From an uncultured Candidatus Actinomarina sp. (lineage in GTDB: Bacteria; Actinomycetota; Acidimicrobiia; Actinomarinales; Actinomarinaceae): a DNA stretch of 64,000 nt. The stretch is taken from the NCBI GenBank assembly GCA_902615855.1, contig CACMQN010000003.1, positions 62,001 through 126,000 on the forward strand, read 5' to 3'. Position numbers and translations under genes: made by a program. The notes below the pieces were generated by a model that saw nothing but the letters and a program-made list of their open reading frames with translations, was not told where the DNA came from and made no database searches. This document shows, in pieces, positions 1-9,442 of the stretch. How positions within the stretch are numbered: position 1 is the stretch's first letter; each line of letters begins with the position of its first letter.

Positions 1-529
1 GAATAATTGGACCACCAGCAGAGTAATTGTATGCGGTAGAGCCAAGTGATGTTGACAGGATTAGACCATCAGCACGTAATTTTACTTTTTGTCCATACAT
101 AGTTAATTCCAAATCAAGAATCCTGGTTGGAGAATTTTTAATAATAACAACTTCATTGAAAGCAGGGAGGCTAAGGTCATTATTCTGAATTATTGCTTTT
201 CTTTTAACAACATCGTAATCCTCATTTTTCCAAGACTTAAGAATATTTTGAAGATTTTCAGAAGATGATACTAAATAACCTAATCTCCCAGGACCAATCG
301 TGATTAAGGAAGTATTTTTCTCCCACGCAACTCGCATTGCTTTTAGAGCTGTGCCGTCACCACCAATGCTTATAATTAAGTCGGGGTCAATCTTATTTAA
401 TTCTTTTGAATCTGATTCGACGTCAAATACATCGTATTTTAAATTGTTTTTCTCAACAGTTTTGAAAATGTCATCAGATATTTTTTTTGATAGGTACTTT
501 TTAGATGAAATTATTAATAAATTCTTCAC
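1..529 (-). CDS. nadK: NAD kinase, C-terminus cut by window edge
   Basis: Reverse-strand translation from GTG at 529: MKNLLIISSKKYLSKKISDD...DPDLIISIGGDGTALKAMRVAWEKNTSLITIGPGRLGYL. GGDGT motif. Open at the edge, so absent from the ORF track. Confidence 0.85.
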   Translation of the reverse strand, partial: MKNLLIISSKKYLSKKISDDIFKTVEKNNLKYDVFDVESDSKELNKIDPDLIISIGGDGTALKAMRVAWEKNTSLITIGPGRLGYLVSSSENLQNILKSWKNEDYDVVKRKAIIQNNDLSLPAFNEVVIIKNSPTRILDLELTMYGQKVKLRADGLILSTSLGSTAYNYSAGGPII

Positions 530-565
530 TAGGATATATTATACGTATCTTCTTAGGAGTACAAA

Positions 566-1273
566 GTGATACCAATTTCAGATATAAATCCAGCAAAAAG
601 AAATCCAATTATTTCAAGAATCTTTATTGTTGCTTCAATAATTGTTTACGTACTTATTCAGCCAAAAAATCCTAGTGAGCTTTTTAATTTTTTTTATGAA
701 TTTGCTGCTATACCTTGTGAGATTTTTAACAATAGACCATTGTCAATAGATCAGTACTATAACAATGATTGTTCCGCTCTAACCAGTAATATTGTTTTCG
801 AAAATAAAAATATTTTTTTAAGCCTATTCCTATCCAATATTTTCCACGCAAATTTTATACACATATTAGGAAACCTTTGGAGTTTTTGGATATTTGGAAA
901 CAATATAGAAGATGTTTTAGGAAAAGCTAGATTTATTATATTTCTTTTTATGACTGGATTGTTCAGCATGTTTGCTCACGTTTTTTTAAATTTTAATGAT
1001 ATTAATCCAATTGTTGGAGCATCAGGTATAGTATCGGCATTAATGGGTGCTTATGTATATTTATTTCCAAATGCTCAATTACTTGTTCTTGTTCCTTTTG
1101 GATTTTTATTTCCAACAACAATAAGAGCAAAATTCTTTATGATTTTTTGGTTTTTTTCTCAAATTGTTATAGCTTTACAAAATAATAATATTTCATGGGA
1201 AGCTCATATTGGAGGATTTTTAATTGGATATTTAGTTCTTAGAATTTTCAATTATAGAAGATACACTCTGTGA
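566..1273 (+). CDS. Rhomboid family intramembrane serine protease
   Basis: HANFIHILGNLWSFWIFG, GASGIVSALMGAY (catalytic GxSG) and EAHIGGFLIGY (catalytic His), several TM segments. Confidence 0.9.
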   Translation: MIPISDINPAKRNPIISRIFIVASIIVYVLIQPKNPSELFNFFYEFAAIPCEIFNNRPLSIDQYYNNDCSALTSNIVFENKNIFLSLFLSNIFHANFIHILGNLWSFWIFGNNIEDVLGKARFIIFLFMTGLFSMFAHVFLNFNDINPIVGASGIVSALMGAYVYLFPNAQLLVLVPFGFLFPTTIRAKFFMIFWFFSQIVIALQNNNISWEAHIGGFLIGYLVLRIFNYRRYTL

Positions 1274-1993
1274 AAAAGTATCGAACTTAAAATCTGCTAT
1301 ATCTTCATCCAAATAGTTTTTTATTGAAGATTCAACAAGATAAGATTTTGCATCAATCTTTTTTGCAAGTAACACATCCGTATCAACTCTATCTCCAATA
1401 ACAGCAAAAATCTTAGGGAATTGTTTTAACAAATACTCTAAATAGAAGGAATCTGGTTTTCCAAAAGAGTTAATACTTGATCCAACTAAGTTTTCAATTT
1501 CCCGTACTATCGCACCATTACCATCTTTAAATTCATGATCGTTAATTGGAAAAGTGAGATCTTTATTCATAGCAATAACATCAACGCCTCTGTTAAAAGC
1601 ATCCGCTATGTTTTCGACATCATATCGTGAAAATGAATCTGTTCTCCCTATTAGGATAGTTTCTGATTTATCAATTGGAAAAAGTTCAGTTGTTATGGTC
1701 TTTACATATTTTTGTAAATTGGATGAACCATGCACATAAATTTTATTATCTAAATTCTCTAGATAGTCTTTTAAAATTACTAATGGGCTAACAATATCAT
1801 TAAGATTTATTTCATTAGAAAGCATATTTTCTAATTTTCTTTTTATTTGATAAGGAGTCTCTGAACTGTTGTTTGTTATGAAAATAAATTTAAAATTATT
1901 ATTTTTAGCTTGGTTAATAGAATCTTTTACTCCAGGAATAATTTTTGATTGAAGATAAATAGTTCCATCAAGGTCTGTAGCGATTATGTTCAC
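1232..1993 (-). CDS. HAD-superfamily hydrolase, NagD-like (IIA)
   Basis: DLDGTIY N-terminus, FITNNSS, C-terminal AVIGDRVDTDV. Confidence 0.85.
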   Translation of the reverse strand: MNIIATDLDGTIYLQSKIIPGVKDSINQAKNNNFKFIFITNNSSETPYQIKRKLENMLSNEINLNDIVSPLVILKDYLENLDNKIYVHGSSNLQKYVKTITTELFPIDKSETILIGRTDSFSRYDVENIADAFNRGVDVIAMNKDLTFPINDHEFKDGNGAIVREIENLVGSSINSFGKPDSFYLEYLLKQFPKIFAVIGDRVDTDVLLAKKIDAKSYLVESSIKNYLDEDIADFKFDTFSQSVSSIIENSKN

Positions 1994-2426
1994 GTTTCTT
2001 TTCCATTATTAAAACTTTCGCTGTAATTGCATTACTTTCATAAAAATTTTTTGCTTGTCTATCACTTGGTAAGGCAAATGACCTAACTTCAAAATTTTTC
2101 ATATTTGCATTGTCTGCAATATATTCAAAAAGTTTTGTACCTAAACCAAGTTCTCTAAAATTATCCTTAATAAACAATTCATATACATTCCAGTAGAAAT
2201 CGGCCTCTTGAATTCTTGCATAGCCAACAATATCTGAATTACCCTTTCGAGAAGTTTTTAAAACAAAATAGTACGAATCAAAGTTTTCTGATATTTTTTG
2301 ATAATAGTTAAATAAAACACTATCAATATTTTGAATTTCTTTGTTAAATATTTTTTGAAGTACAACTGGTGAGCTTTCTTGTTGCACTATTTCAAAGTCT
2401 ATTCCAAAGTCTTGAAATTTTTTCAT
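1968..2426 (-). CDS. GNAT family N-acetyltransferase
   Basis: NFRELGLGTKLFEYIADNA acetyl-CoA site, ARNFYES-like C-terminus; ATG at 2426 overlaps the upstream TGA. Confidence 0.75.
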   Translation of the reverse strand: MKKFQDFGIDFEIVQQESSPVVLQKIFNKEIQNIDSVLFNYYQKISENFDSYYFVLKTSRKGNSDIVGYARIQEADFYWNVYELFIKDNFRELGLGTKLFEYIADNANMKNFEVRSFALPSDRQAKNFYESNAITAKVLIMEKKREHNRYRP

Positions 2427-2782
2427 ACACAGTCGTGACAAACCTTTGCCCGTGGTTTAGCTAGTTGCGTATTTTTTAGTACCAAGAAACAGATTGAACA
2501 TGTAAATTCATCTTCTTGAATGTCCTCTACAGTTTCGTCTAACTTAAGATCTGAGCTTTTAACATTCCTTTTTTCCGCGGCATCAACGGACATGAATGAT
2601 CCTTCTGCTTCATCATTGTCATCAACAGCCTTTTTTTTCTCTGTTTCTACCCTAGCTTCTAAAGACTCCGTCTCTACTTCTTCTTTCTCATCTTCTTCTT
2701 GAGGAGATTCAGGTTCATCTAAATCTTCCTCAAGATCCTCAATAGTAGGTTCTTCTATGTCTTCGATCTCTTTATCTGCCAT
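2423..2782 (-). CDS. DUF4193-like actinobacterial protein: acidic N-terminus plus C-terminal zinc ribbon
   Basis: Very Glu/Asp-rich N-terminus; C-terminal DEFTCSICFLVLKNTQLAKPRAKVCHDCV resembles the DUF4193 FTCSSCFLV...CxDC motif. Confidence 0.75.
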   Translation of the reverse strand: MADKEIEDIEEPTIEDLEEDLDEPESPQEEDEKEEVETESLEARVETEKKKAVDDNDEAEGSFMSVDAAEKRNVKSSDLKLDETVEDIQEDEFTCSICFLVLKNTQLAKPRAKVCHDCV

Positions 2783-2812
2783 AATTGTCCTTAAATTTCT
2801 GTAAGAATAATA

Positions 2813-3685
2813 CTAAATTTTTAGAAGTATAGCTTGTTTTTTAACAATAATCTCAGCAGGACCATTATCAAAATAATCACCATCAACTTCAATTGGACTT
2901 CTAGATTTTAGAGAAATCTTATTCATTCTTTTCAATATCACATCGGGATCCGTTAAATGTAGGCCTTTCTTTGCTAAAAAGAATAATTTCATTGCTTTAG
3001 TTTTTGTAACTTTAAATATTTGAGTATTTAACAATCCATCTTGCAAGCTTGATTTAGGAGAAATGTTCCAGCCACCACCAAAGTATTGTCCATTACAAAT
3101 TGAAATATTAAAGGCGATATCTCTGAATTCATACGAATCATTGCGGATTTCAAATATGTCACTCTTTGCTGGAAGCAGTTTTACCCAAAAACTAATTGGA
3201 TATCTAAATCTTTTAAAAACTCTTGGGAGTGCCTCGCTAGTTTTAACTGTGTCAGCTAAAAAACCAAAATTCAATACATTTACAAAATGTCTGGATTTAT
3301 TTTCTGATTTTATATATGCAACATCTATTTTATAATCTTGGTTCATTTTTAGTCTCTCAACGCCTTCATTGATGGTTTTTGGAAATGCAAATGTTCTCAT
3401 AAAATCCGAACCACTACCCGAAGGAAGGCATGCAACTTCTGGATTAGATATATTGTTTTTTAAAAGTACATCGATTAAATTACTAAGTGTTCCATCACCT
3501 CCAACAGCACAAAAAATAACCTCATCGTCAATATATTTTTTAATAATTACTTCAACTTCTTTAGATTGTTTTGTTTGATAAATATCACAATTTAATTGAT
3601 TATCGTCAAAAATCTTTTGTAAATTGGGACGCGTTAGTTTTTTACCTCTGGAATTTTTATTATGGATTACTACTATTTTCTTCAC
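2813..3685 (-). CDS. Diacylglycerol/lipid kinase family protein (YegS/DagK-like)
   Basis: HNKNSRGKK N-terminus, CAVGGDGTLSNLIDVLL, LPSGSGSDFMRTF. Confidence 0.85.
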   Translation of the reverse strand: MKKIVVIHNKNSRGKKLTRPNLQKIFDDNQLNCDIYQTKQSKEVEVIIKKYIDDEVIFCAVGGDGTLSNLIDVLLKNNISNPEVACLPSGSGSDFMRTFAFPKTINEGVERLKMNQDYKIDVAYIKSENKSRHFVNVLNFGFLADTVKTSEALPRVFKRFRYPISFWVKLLPAKSDIFEIRNDSYEFRDIAFNISICNGQYFGGGWNISPKSSLQDGLLNTQIFKVTKTKAMKLFFLAKKGLHLTDPDVILKRMNKISLKSRSPIEVDGDYFDNGPAEIIVKKQAILLKI

Positions 3686-5547
3686 AACATCGATTTTTGA
3701 ATAATATTATTTCTAAATTTATCTGAAATAAAATCAAAATTTTCATTTCCATAAATTAATGAAACTTTCTGTGATATTTCTGCTGCTTCTCTTGACGCCT
3801 TTATGAAATCTCCTAACGTAATATTAAATTTACTAATTGTGTATTCGATATTATTTGACTTTATATATTCATTAAAAATACTAAACCATGAGACATCTAA
3901 CGTGGTCTTATTTTTAACATTGTGTTTGGTTTCAAGTATGTTAACTGTTTCTTGAGTGATCAAAAATTTACTTAACAATTTACTATGCTTTTCATGAATT
4001 GGTATTTCATATTTTTGGTTTGAAATACCAGAAGATAAAAACATTAGACAAAATTCAATATCATTTAGTTTATCCAACAGCTCTATTCCAATTAGAAAAC
4101 TATCACGATAAGTTTCAGTTAGGAGTTTATTTTTTTTTGATTCTGTTAAATAACCAAGATCATTCAAAACTGAAATTTTTGCTCTAAAATTTTTTTCTAA
4201 TGATTGATCATTAATTTTATTTTGATAAGAATAAAAACTTTTTTTTATCATCTCTAATCCTTCATGTTCACCATATTTATTTTTAAGATTCAATACAGAT
4301 CCATATGAATTTGAATATGAAGAAATCAATTTATTTGGCTTTAAATTAAATAAATCATTAAACCAATTATTTTCAATCCTCCTGTCGTAATTAATGAAAG
4401 CAAAGCCCTTATTATCTATACCTCTTCTTCCTGCTCGGCCAGTTAATTGTAAAAATTCTGACTTTGAAATCAATCTAGTTCTTATACCGTCATACTTAAA
4501 AGATGAGTCAATCATGATTGATTTAGCTGGCATATTTATTCCTAAAGAAAGTGTCTCAGTAGCAAATAAAATATCAATATATCTATTAATAAATAAATGT
4601 TCCACAAATTCTTTGACAATTGGTGCCAGTCCAGCATGGTGAAAACCAATTCTTCTTGACCACATCCAAAAAAGTTCATCTAAATTTAAAAGATGAAATT
4701 CCTCACTTGTTAGATCCCCAAACACAGAATCGAATAACACTTTTAAGTCATGGTTATCAGTTTTTTTTCCAATTAAGTTTGATGCATGTCTAGCTTTGCT
4801 TTCAACCTTATCCCTTGAAAAAAAGAAAAATATCGAGGGTGTTGAATTCTTTAAAGATATGAATTCTAATTGGTTTGAAAGTGTTGGTTTTTTAAATCTT
4901 CTATATTTTTTATCAAATTGAAAAATTCGTTTATTTTTTTTATCTTTTGTTGATTTGATTGTTGTTATTTGATCATCATTCTGTGTTGCCGTAACTAATG
5001 AAATTTCTAGAGGAACAGGTCTTATGTTTGATTTTATCAAATCGGTTGGACCTCTTTGTGAAACAATCCAACTTAAAAACTCGTTCTCATTACCTATTGT
5101 TGCCGATAAACCAAGAATTTTTATTTTTTTGGGTAAATGAATGATAATTTCTTCCCAAGTCGCACCTCTTTCTTTGTCTGCTAGATAATGAACTTCATCT
5201 AAAATTACTAAACCAATTTCATTTATCCGTTCGTCCTCAGAAAATATCATATTTCTTAAAATCTCAGTAGTTGCAATTATTAAATTAGCGTTAGGGTTTT
5301 CATTTCTATCTCCTGTTAATAAGCCCGTGTCAATTCCTTCATTTTGAAAATCATTAAATTTTTGATTAGATAATGCTTTGATTGGCGTCGTATAAATGAC
5401 TTTTTTTCCATCTTCAATGTATTTTTCTATGCCTTTTTCTGCAATTAATGTTTTACCAGAACCTGTTGGAGCTGTAACTAAAACATTCAGGCCATCTAAT
5501 AATGATTTGATTGCTTGTTTTTGAAAATTATCAAGTTCAAATTTCAC
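3682..5547 (-). CDS. helY: DEAD/DEAH-box helicase, HelY/Ski2-like
   Basis: APTGSGKTL Walker A, DEVHYL, SATIGN, LTGRAGRRG; next to tatC as in actinobacteria; short (621 aa) for HelY. Confidence 0.85.
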   Translation of the reverse strand: MKFELDNFQKQAIKSLLDGLNVLVTAPTGSGKTLIAEKGIEKYIEDGKKVIYTTPIKALSNQKFNDFQNEGIDTGLLTGDRNENPNANLIIATTEILRNMIFSEDERINEIGLVILDEVHYLADKERGATWEEIIIHLPKKIKILGLSATIGNENEFLSWIVSQRGPTDLIKSNIRPVPLEISLVTATQNDDQITTIKSTKDKKNKRIFQFDKKYRRFKKPTLSNQLEFISLKNSTPSIFFFFSRDKVESKARHASNLIGKKTDNHDLKVLFDSVFGDLTSEEFHLLNLDELFWMWSRRIGFHHAGLAPIVKEFVEHLFINRYIDILFATETLSLGINMPAKSIMIDSSFKYDGIRTRLISKSEFLQLTGRAGRRGIDNKGFAFINYDRRIENNWFNDLFNLKPNKLISSYSNSYGSVLNLKNKYGEHEGLEMIKKSFYSYQNKINDQSLEKNFRAKISVLNDLGYLTESKKNKLLTETYRDSFLIGIELLDKLNDIEFCLMFLSSGISNQKYEIPIHEKHSKLLSKFLITQETVNILETKHNVKNKTTLDVSWFSIFNEYIKSNNIEYTISKFNITLGDFIKASREAAEISQKVSLIYGNENFDFISDKFRNNIIQKSML

Positions 5548-6242
5548 TTTGAACTTTTTTTATGTATAAAAATAGTAATTTCCATGAGTACATATAAAGG
5601 TATCGTGAAAACAAACAAACTAACGGGATCACCTGTGGGTGTAACAATTGCAGAAATTATTAATATGAATATAAATAATTCAGCTCTGTTTTCTGTAAGT
5701 AATTGAATATTTAATAATCTTTTATTTAAAAGAAATAATGTAACAAGAGGAAGTTGAAAAGTAATTGCAAATAAAAGAGCAACTCTTGTAATGAATTGAT
5801 AATAATTTTGCGATCTCAGAATGACTTCATTTTCATTAAATGAAAGTAGAAACTCAATGCCATATGAACCAAGATTCAATGCTGTGTATATTCCTAAATA
5901 GTAAAAAATAGTAAAAAATATATTGTAAAAAATAAAGGATAGCCACGATAAATCTACTAACGCGGGTTTTAGGAAAACACCAAGATTTAACAAGGTAAGT
6001 GGAAGTAATAAAATTAGTGAAATTAAAAAAACATTTGTAATTTTTACTTGAAACCCTTCATAAATAGTTAGTGCAAATATATTTGACTGATCGTATCCAG
6101 CATCAATTAATGGTTTATTTAGAATTTCAACAAAGAAGTGATACTCAATATATACATAAATTCCAAATATAAGAATTAATAACAGAGAAAATAAGATTCT
6201 AGTATTTAGTTCTTTAAGGTGATCAAAAAAAGGTTTCTTCAT
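5544..6242 (-). CDS. tatC: Twin-arginine translocase subunit TatC
   Basis: KKPFFDHLKELNTRIL N-terminus, six TM segments, SAIVTPTGDPVSLFVF; ATG at 6242 overlaps the TatA-like TGA. Confidence 0.92.
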   Translation of the reverse strand: MKKPFFDHLKELNTRILFSLLLILIFGIYVYIEYHFFVEILNKPLIDAGYDQSNIFALTIYEGFQVKITNVFLISLILLLPLTLLNLGVFLKPALVDLSWLSFIFYNIFFTIFYYLGIYTALNLGSYGIEFLLSFNENEVILRSQNYYQFITRVALLFAITFQLPLVTLFLLNKRLLNIQLLTENRAELFIFILIISAIVTPTGDPVSLFVFTIPLYVLMEITIFIHKKSSK

Positions 6243-6415
6243 TCTTCTTCGTTCTCTATCCATTCCCATTTTTGATTTAAGCTAGAATCACCAATTACTT
6301 TTCGAGTTGGTCCTTCGTTGAAATTCTGAAATGTTTCCATAAGTTTTTTTATACGTTTTTTATCGACTATCCCCAAGGAAATAAATAATATAATCAAAAG
6401 TTCAGTAAGACTCAT
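6239..6415 (-). CDS. tatA: TatA/TatB-like small translocase subunit, 58 aa
   Basis: Translated by hand: MSLTELLIILFISLGIVDKKRIKKLMETFQNFNEGPTRKVIGDSSLNQKWEWIENEEE. N-terminal TM then basic amphipathic helix; ATGA overlaps with pafC upstream and tatC downstream; below ORF-track length cutoff. Confidence 0.7.
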   Translation of the reverse strand: MSLTELLIILFISLGIVDKKRIKKLMETFQNFNEGPTRKVIGDSSLNQKWEWIENEEE

Positions 6416-7266
6416 AAATTTATCATATCTACTAAATTATTAATTCTTTTGTTGAATTCAATTTTTAATTTATTTGGTGAAACGATTTGTAGTTCTTGAA
6501 AATGCTCAAAGAAAAACTCTAATGCTACATTAAAATCTCTAAATGTGTAAATACACAATCCATCTTTAAAAAAGGTATTATCTTTATCTAACTTATTTAA
6601 AAAATTTTCGTTTTTGTATTTAAATTTTACTTCTATCGAATTGACTTTATCTTTATTACTTGAATTTATGAGATTTAATTCATTAACCTCAATTATTCTA
6701 TTAATTAAAAAAGTTTTAACTTTGTTATCAATTAAATCAATTGCTTCTAAAACATTTCCATCTTGATTGTTTGAAATGGAAATAGGTTTAATAGAGTATG
6801 TTTTAGGATCATCGTATCCGATTTTTAGATATTCTATATTTATATCTGTTAGTAAATGTATTGAAAGGTTATCTTCAAATTCTATATTTGACTTTTCATT
6901 AAAATACATATCAAGAATTTTAAAAAAATTATTGTAATCTTTTTTATTTATGTTTTGAATATTAAGATTTTGGTTACTTTTCAGTAAATTATAAATTTTA
7001 AACAATTCAAAATCGGTTATTGTATTCAATTCATTAAATGTAGATGAATATTCAAAAAAAATTATATTTTCAGACGAATCAATCTCAAAATTAATAAAAT
7101 TTTCACCATTAACTGAATAAACCTCGGACATAATATTGAGCATATATACAATTGTTTCAATATCTTTGCCAAGCTTTTTAGTTAAATCATCAATATTCCA
7201 TTTGTTACTATCTTTTAAAATATTGATGAAAAATGTGAAATCTTGTAATTGTAATTTATTTTTCAT
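6412..7266 (-). CDS. pafC: PafC-like transcriptional regulator (divergent)
   Basis: Between pafB and tatA/tatC as in actinobacteria; weak WYL-type core (GYDDPKTYSIKPISISNNQDGNVLEAIDLIDNKVKTFLINRI). Confidence 0.65.
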   Translation of the reverse strand: MKNKLQLQDFTFFINILKDSNKWNIDDLTKKLGKDIETIVYMLNIMSEVYSVNGENFINFEIDSSENIIFFEYSSTFNELNTITDFELFKIYNLLKSNQNLNIQNINKKDYNNFFKILDMYFNEKSNIEFEDNLSIHLLTDINIEYLKIGYDDPKTYSIKPISISNNQDGNVLEAIDLIDNKVKTFLINRIIEVNELNLINSSNKDKVNSIEVKFKYKNENFLNKLDKDNTFFKDGLCIYTFRDFNVALEFFFEHFQELQIVSPNKLKIEFNKRINNLVDMINL

Positions 7267-8086
7267 CTAAATACTCCAAAAACCTTTTTTTGTCGTTGCT
7301 AGTCATTTGTATTATTTTTGCGTCTGTGATTAAAATAAAAACGATTAATTTTTGAATATCATATGTTGAAATTTCAATATTTATTTTATTTCCATCGTCA
7401 TTGCTTTTAATTAACGAATGCTTAAAACTATTTTTTTGAACAATATAATGATCCTTTAATATTGATAAAGTAATGAAAATTGGTTGAATACTTTCCTCCC
7501 ATGAAAAATTAATTGTTTTTAACTCGATACCATGTAAGTCAGGTTTAGTTCCAAGTTTAAGATCATCTATGTTGTCAATTTTAAATGTCTTAAACTTTGA
7601 CTGTTCATTTGCTCCTACATACCATTGATTGTCATATTGTTTTAAACCAAGAGGATATACTTTTCTTAAAGAACTTTTATATTTGAACGATACTCTTCTT
7701 TTTTCATTTATAGCTTGCGTTATTTTTGATATATTTATATTTCTACTGTTAAATTGATAATCTGATTTAAAAAACTGTTTTATCAAGCGATAAGTATTTA
7801 TAAAATCATCAATATTGATAGCTTCGTTATTTTTTATATCATCAAATATCTGAGTGCCTGATAATTTATATCCATCATTAATTTTCCATTTATCATTTTC
7901 AAAATCCAATAAAAAACCCATGTCCTTTAATAAAGCTTTATCTCTTTCAAATGATCTTTTAAAAGCAGATTCACTTAATTCTCTGTATTCAATTACATTG
8001 TCTTTAATAAAATTTGTTGTTAAATTTTCATTATTTAAAGAGAATAAAGTTAATAATTTAAGACATCTTTTGAACACATTCTTCAT
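7256..8086 (-). CDS. pafB: PafB-like HTH/WYL-domain transcriptional regulator
   Basis: N-terminal HTH (LSESAFKRSFERDKALLKDMGF) and WYL core (RRVSFKYKSSLRKVYPLGLKQYDNQWYVGA). Confidence 0.78.
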   Translation of the reverse strand: MKNVFKRCLKLLTLFSLNNENLTTNFIKDNVIEYRELSESAFKRSFERDKALLKDMGFLLDFENDKWKINDGYKLSGTQIFDDIKNNEAINIDDFINTYRLIKQFFKSDYQFNSRNINISKITQAINEKRRVSFKYKSSLRKVYPLGLKQYDNQWYVGANEQSKFKTFKIDNIDDLKLGTKPDLHGIELKTINFSWEESIQPIFITLSILKDHYIVQKNSFKHSLIKSNDDGNKINIEISTYDIQKLIVFILITDAKIIQMTSNDKKRFLEYLDEK

Positions 8087-8176
8087 AGGTTTTCCTACTC
8101 TTATTTTATTTAATTCTGTATATTATTTTTTTACTCTTGTATTTGTATATAGCAAAATTAATGTATTATTGAATAT

Positions 8177-8425
8177 ATGAAAGTATGGATTGATCAAGAC
8201 CTATGCACTGGTGATGGCCTTTGCGAAGAAATATGTCCTGACGTTTTTGTTGGTAAAGATGATGGACTATTTTATGTTAAAGAAGGTGACAAAATTTTCT
8301 CAGAGGAAGATGGGAATGTAGGTGGTGCTGAAGGCTTAGCTGTTGTACCAAAAGGACAAGAGGAAGCTGTTATAGAGTCGGCAGAAGAGTGTCCTGGTGA
8401 ATGCATAATGATCGAGCCTAGTTAG
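8177..8425 (+). CDS. Ferredoxin, CxxDxxC type
   Basis: MKVWIDQDLCTGDGLCEEICPDVF...AEECPGECIMIEP. Confidence 0.88.
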   Translation: MKVWIDQDLCTGDGLCEEICPDVFVGKDDGLFYVKEGDKIFSEEDGNVGGAEGLAVVPKGQEEAVIESAEECPGECIMIEPS

Positions 8426-9197
8426 ACAAAAACCTAGCACTTACCACAAATCCTGTATGACCTACCATTTCATTTTTTGGTCTTACAATTTTTTTATCTA
8501 CAATCCATTCACGATTTAAAGTTTCCATGATTTTGATGTTTATGAAATTATGTTCATGGAGTTTGATGACAATTTTCTCTACTTGTGTAATTGATGGCAA
8601 ATAAGATACCCAATTTAAACTCTTTTTGATTTTATTTTTGATAAAAAACTCCCAAGGTTCAGGAATATCAGTAATTATAGTGTCTACCTCATCTGCAATA
8701 TCTTTAAAAGAAAAATTTGATAAATTAGTATTTATATAATTTACTTTTAAGAAATTATTATTGATTTTTGATGAAGTTAAGAATCGTTCAATTGTTTTTT
8801 GTGCTCTCCTTTGATTCCTTTTACTTTCATCTAAGGTAAACAGTTGGCTTTCTTTATCTAGAATTAAATTTAAATAAAGTGTTAAAGCTCCGGAACCAGT
8901 GCCAATTTCTAATATATTAGAATTTTTATTTATGTTGCCAGCGATCAATATTGATCCAATATCTTTTGGATATATAATCTGTGGTCCACGTTTCATAAGT
9001 AAAATAAACTCTTCGAATGTTGGAATATACACATGATATTCATGGTTATTAGAAGAAGTTATAACGGATGGTAATTCTTTTATATCATTAAATTTTATTA
9101 CACCGTTTTGTGTTACAAACTCTTGATCATCTTTTAAAACAGCTAAATGTTTATTTTTATTATTTTTAAGAACTACAACAGTGTTATCAAGACTCAC
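8418..9197 (-). CDS. trmI: tRNA (adenine-58-N1)-methyltransferase TrmI-like
   Basis: GPQIIYPKDIGSILIAGNINKNSNILEIGTGSGALTLYL SAM-binding region; GTG start. Confidence 0.85.
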   Translation of the reverse strand: MSLDNTVVVLKNNKNKHLAVLKDDQEFVTQNGVIKFNDIKELPSVITSSNNHEYHVYIPTFEEFILLMKRGPQIIYPKDIGSILIAGNINKNSNILEIGTGSGALTLYLNLILDKESQLFTLDESKRNQRRAQKTIERFLTSSKINNNFLKVNYINTNLSNFSFKDIADEVDTIITDIPEPWEFFIKNKIKKSLNWVSYLPSITQVEKIVIKLHEHNFINIKIMETLNREWIVDKKIVRPKNEMVGHTGFVVSARFLSN

Positions 9198-9203
9198 TTA
9201 GTA

Positions 9204-9293
9204 TCAAAGTAAGAGTAAAAAATAAGCAATTGTTGAGAGTACAACTCCAGCAGATATTGCAACAGCAACAAATTTCTGTAATGACTTATTCAT
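9204..9293 (-). CDS. 29-aa putative single-TM small protein
   Basis: MNKSLQKFVAVAISAGVVLSTIAYFLLLL; ATGA overlap with the preceding small ORF. Confidence 0.45.
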   Translation of the reverse strand: MNKSLQKFVAVAISAGVVLSTIAYFLLLL

Positions 9294-9442
9294 TTTCTAA
9301 ATTTCATTTTTTTTCTAAATTTTTTATATTTTTCTAAAAGTCTTCCAAGAATTATACCGTAAATTAGAAAACTGATAAGTTTAGAGTTTTCAGTGTTGAT
9401 ATTATTTTTTAAATCATTGTAATTGTCTTTAAACTCATTCAT
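9290..9442 (-). CDS. 50-aa putative small basic membrane-associated protein
   Basis: MNEFKDNYNDLKNNINTENSKLISFLIYGIILGRLLEKYKKFRKKMKFRK; ATGA overlaps at both ends; below ORF-track cutoff. Confidence 0.5.
   Translation of the reverse strand: MNEFKDNYNDLKNNINTENSKLISFLIYGIILGRLLEKYKKFRKKMKFRK

Noticed and set aside
300-569. 89-aa plus-strand ORF
   Set aside because: Antisense to the GGDGT-containing NAD kinase fragment on the minus strand.
2520-2702. 60-aa Ser-rich plus-strand ORF
   Set aside because: Complement of the Glu/Asp-rich tail of the DUF4193-like gene; Ser-rich composition is the expected artifact.
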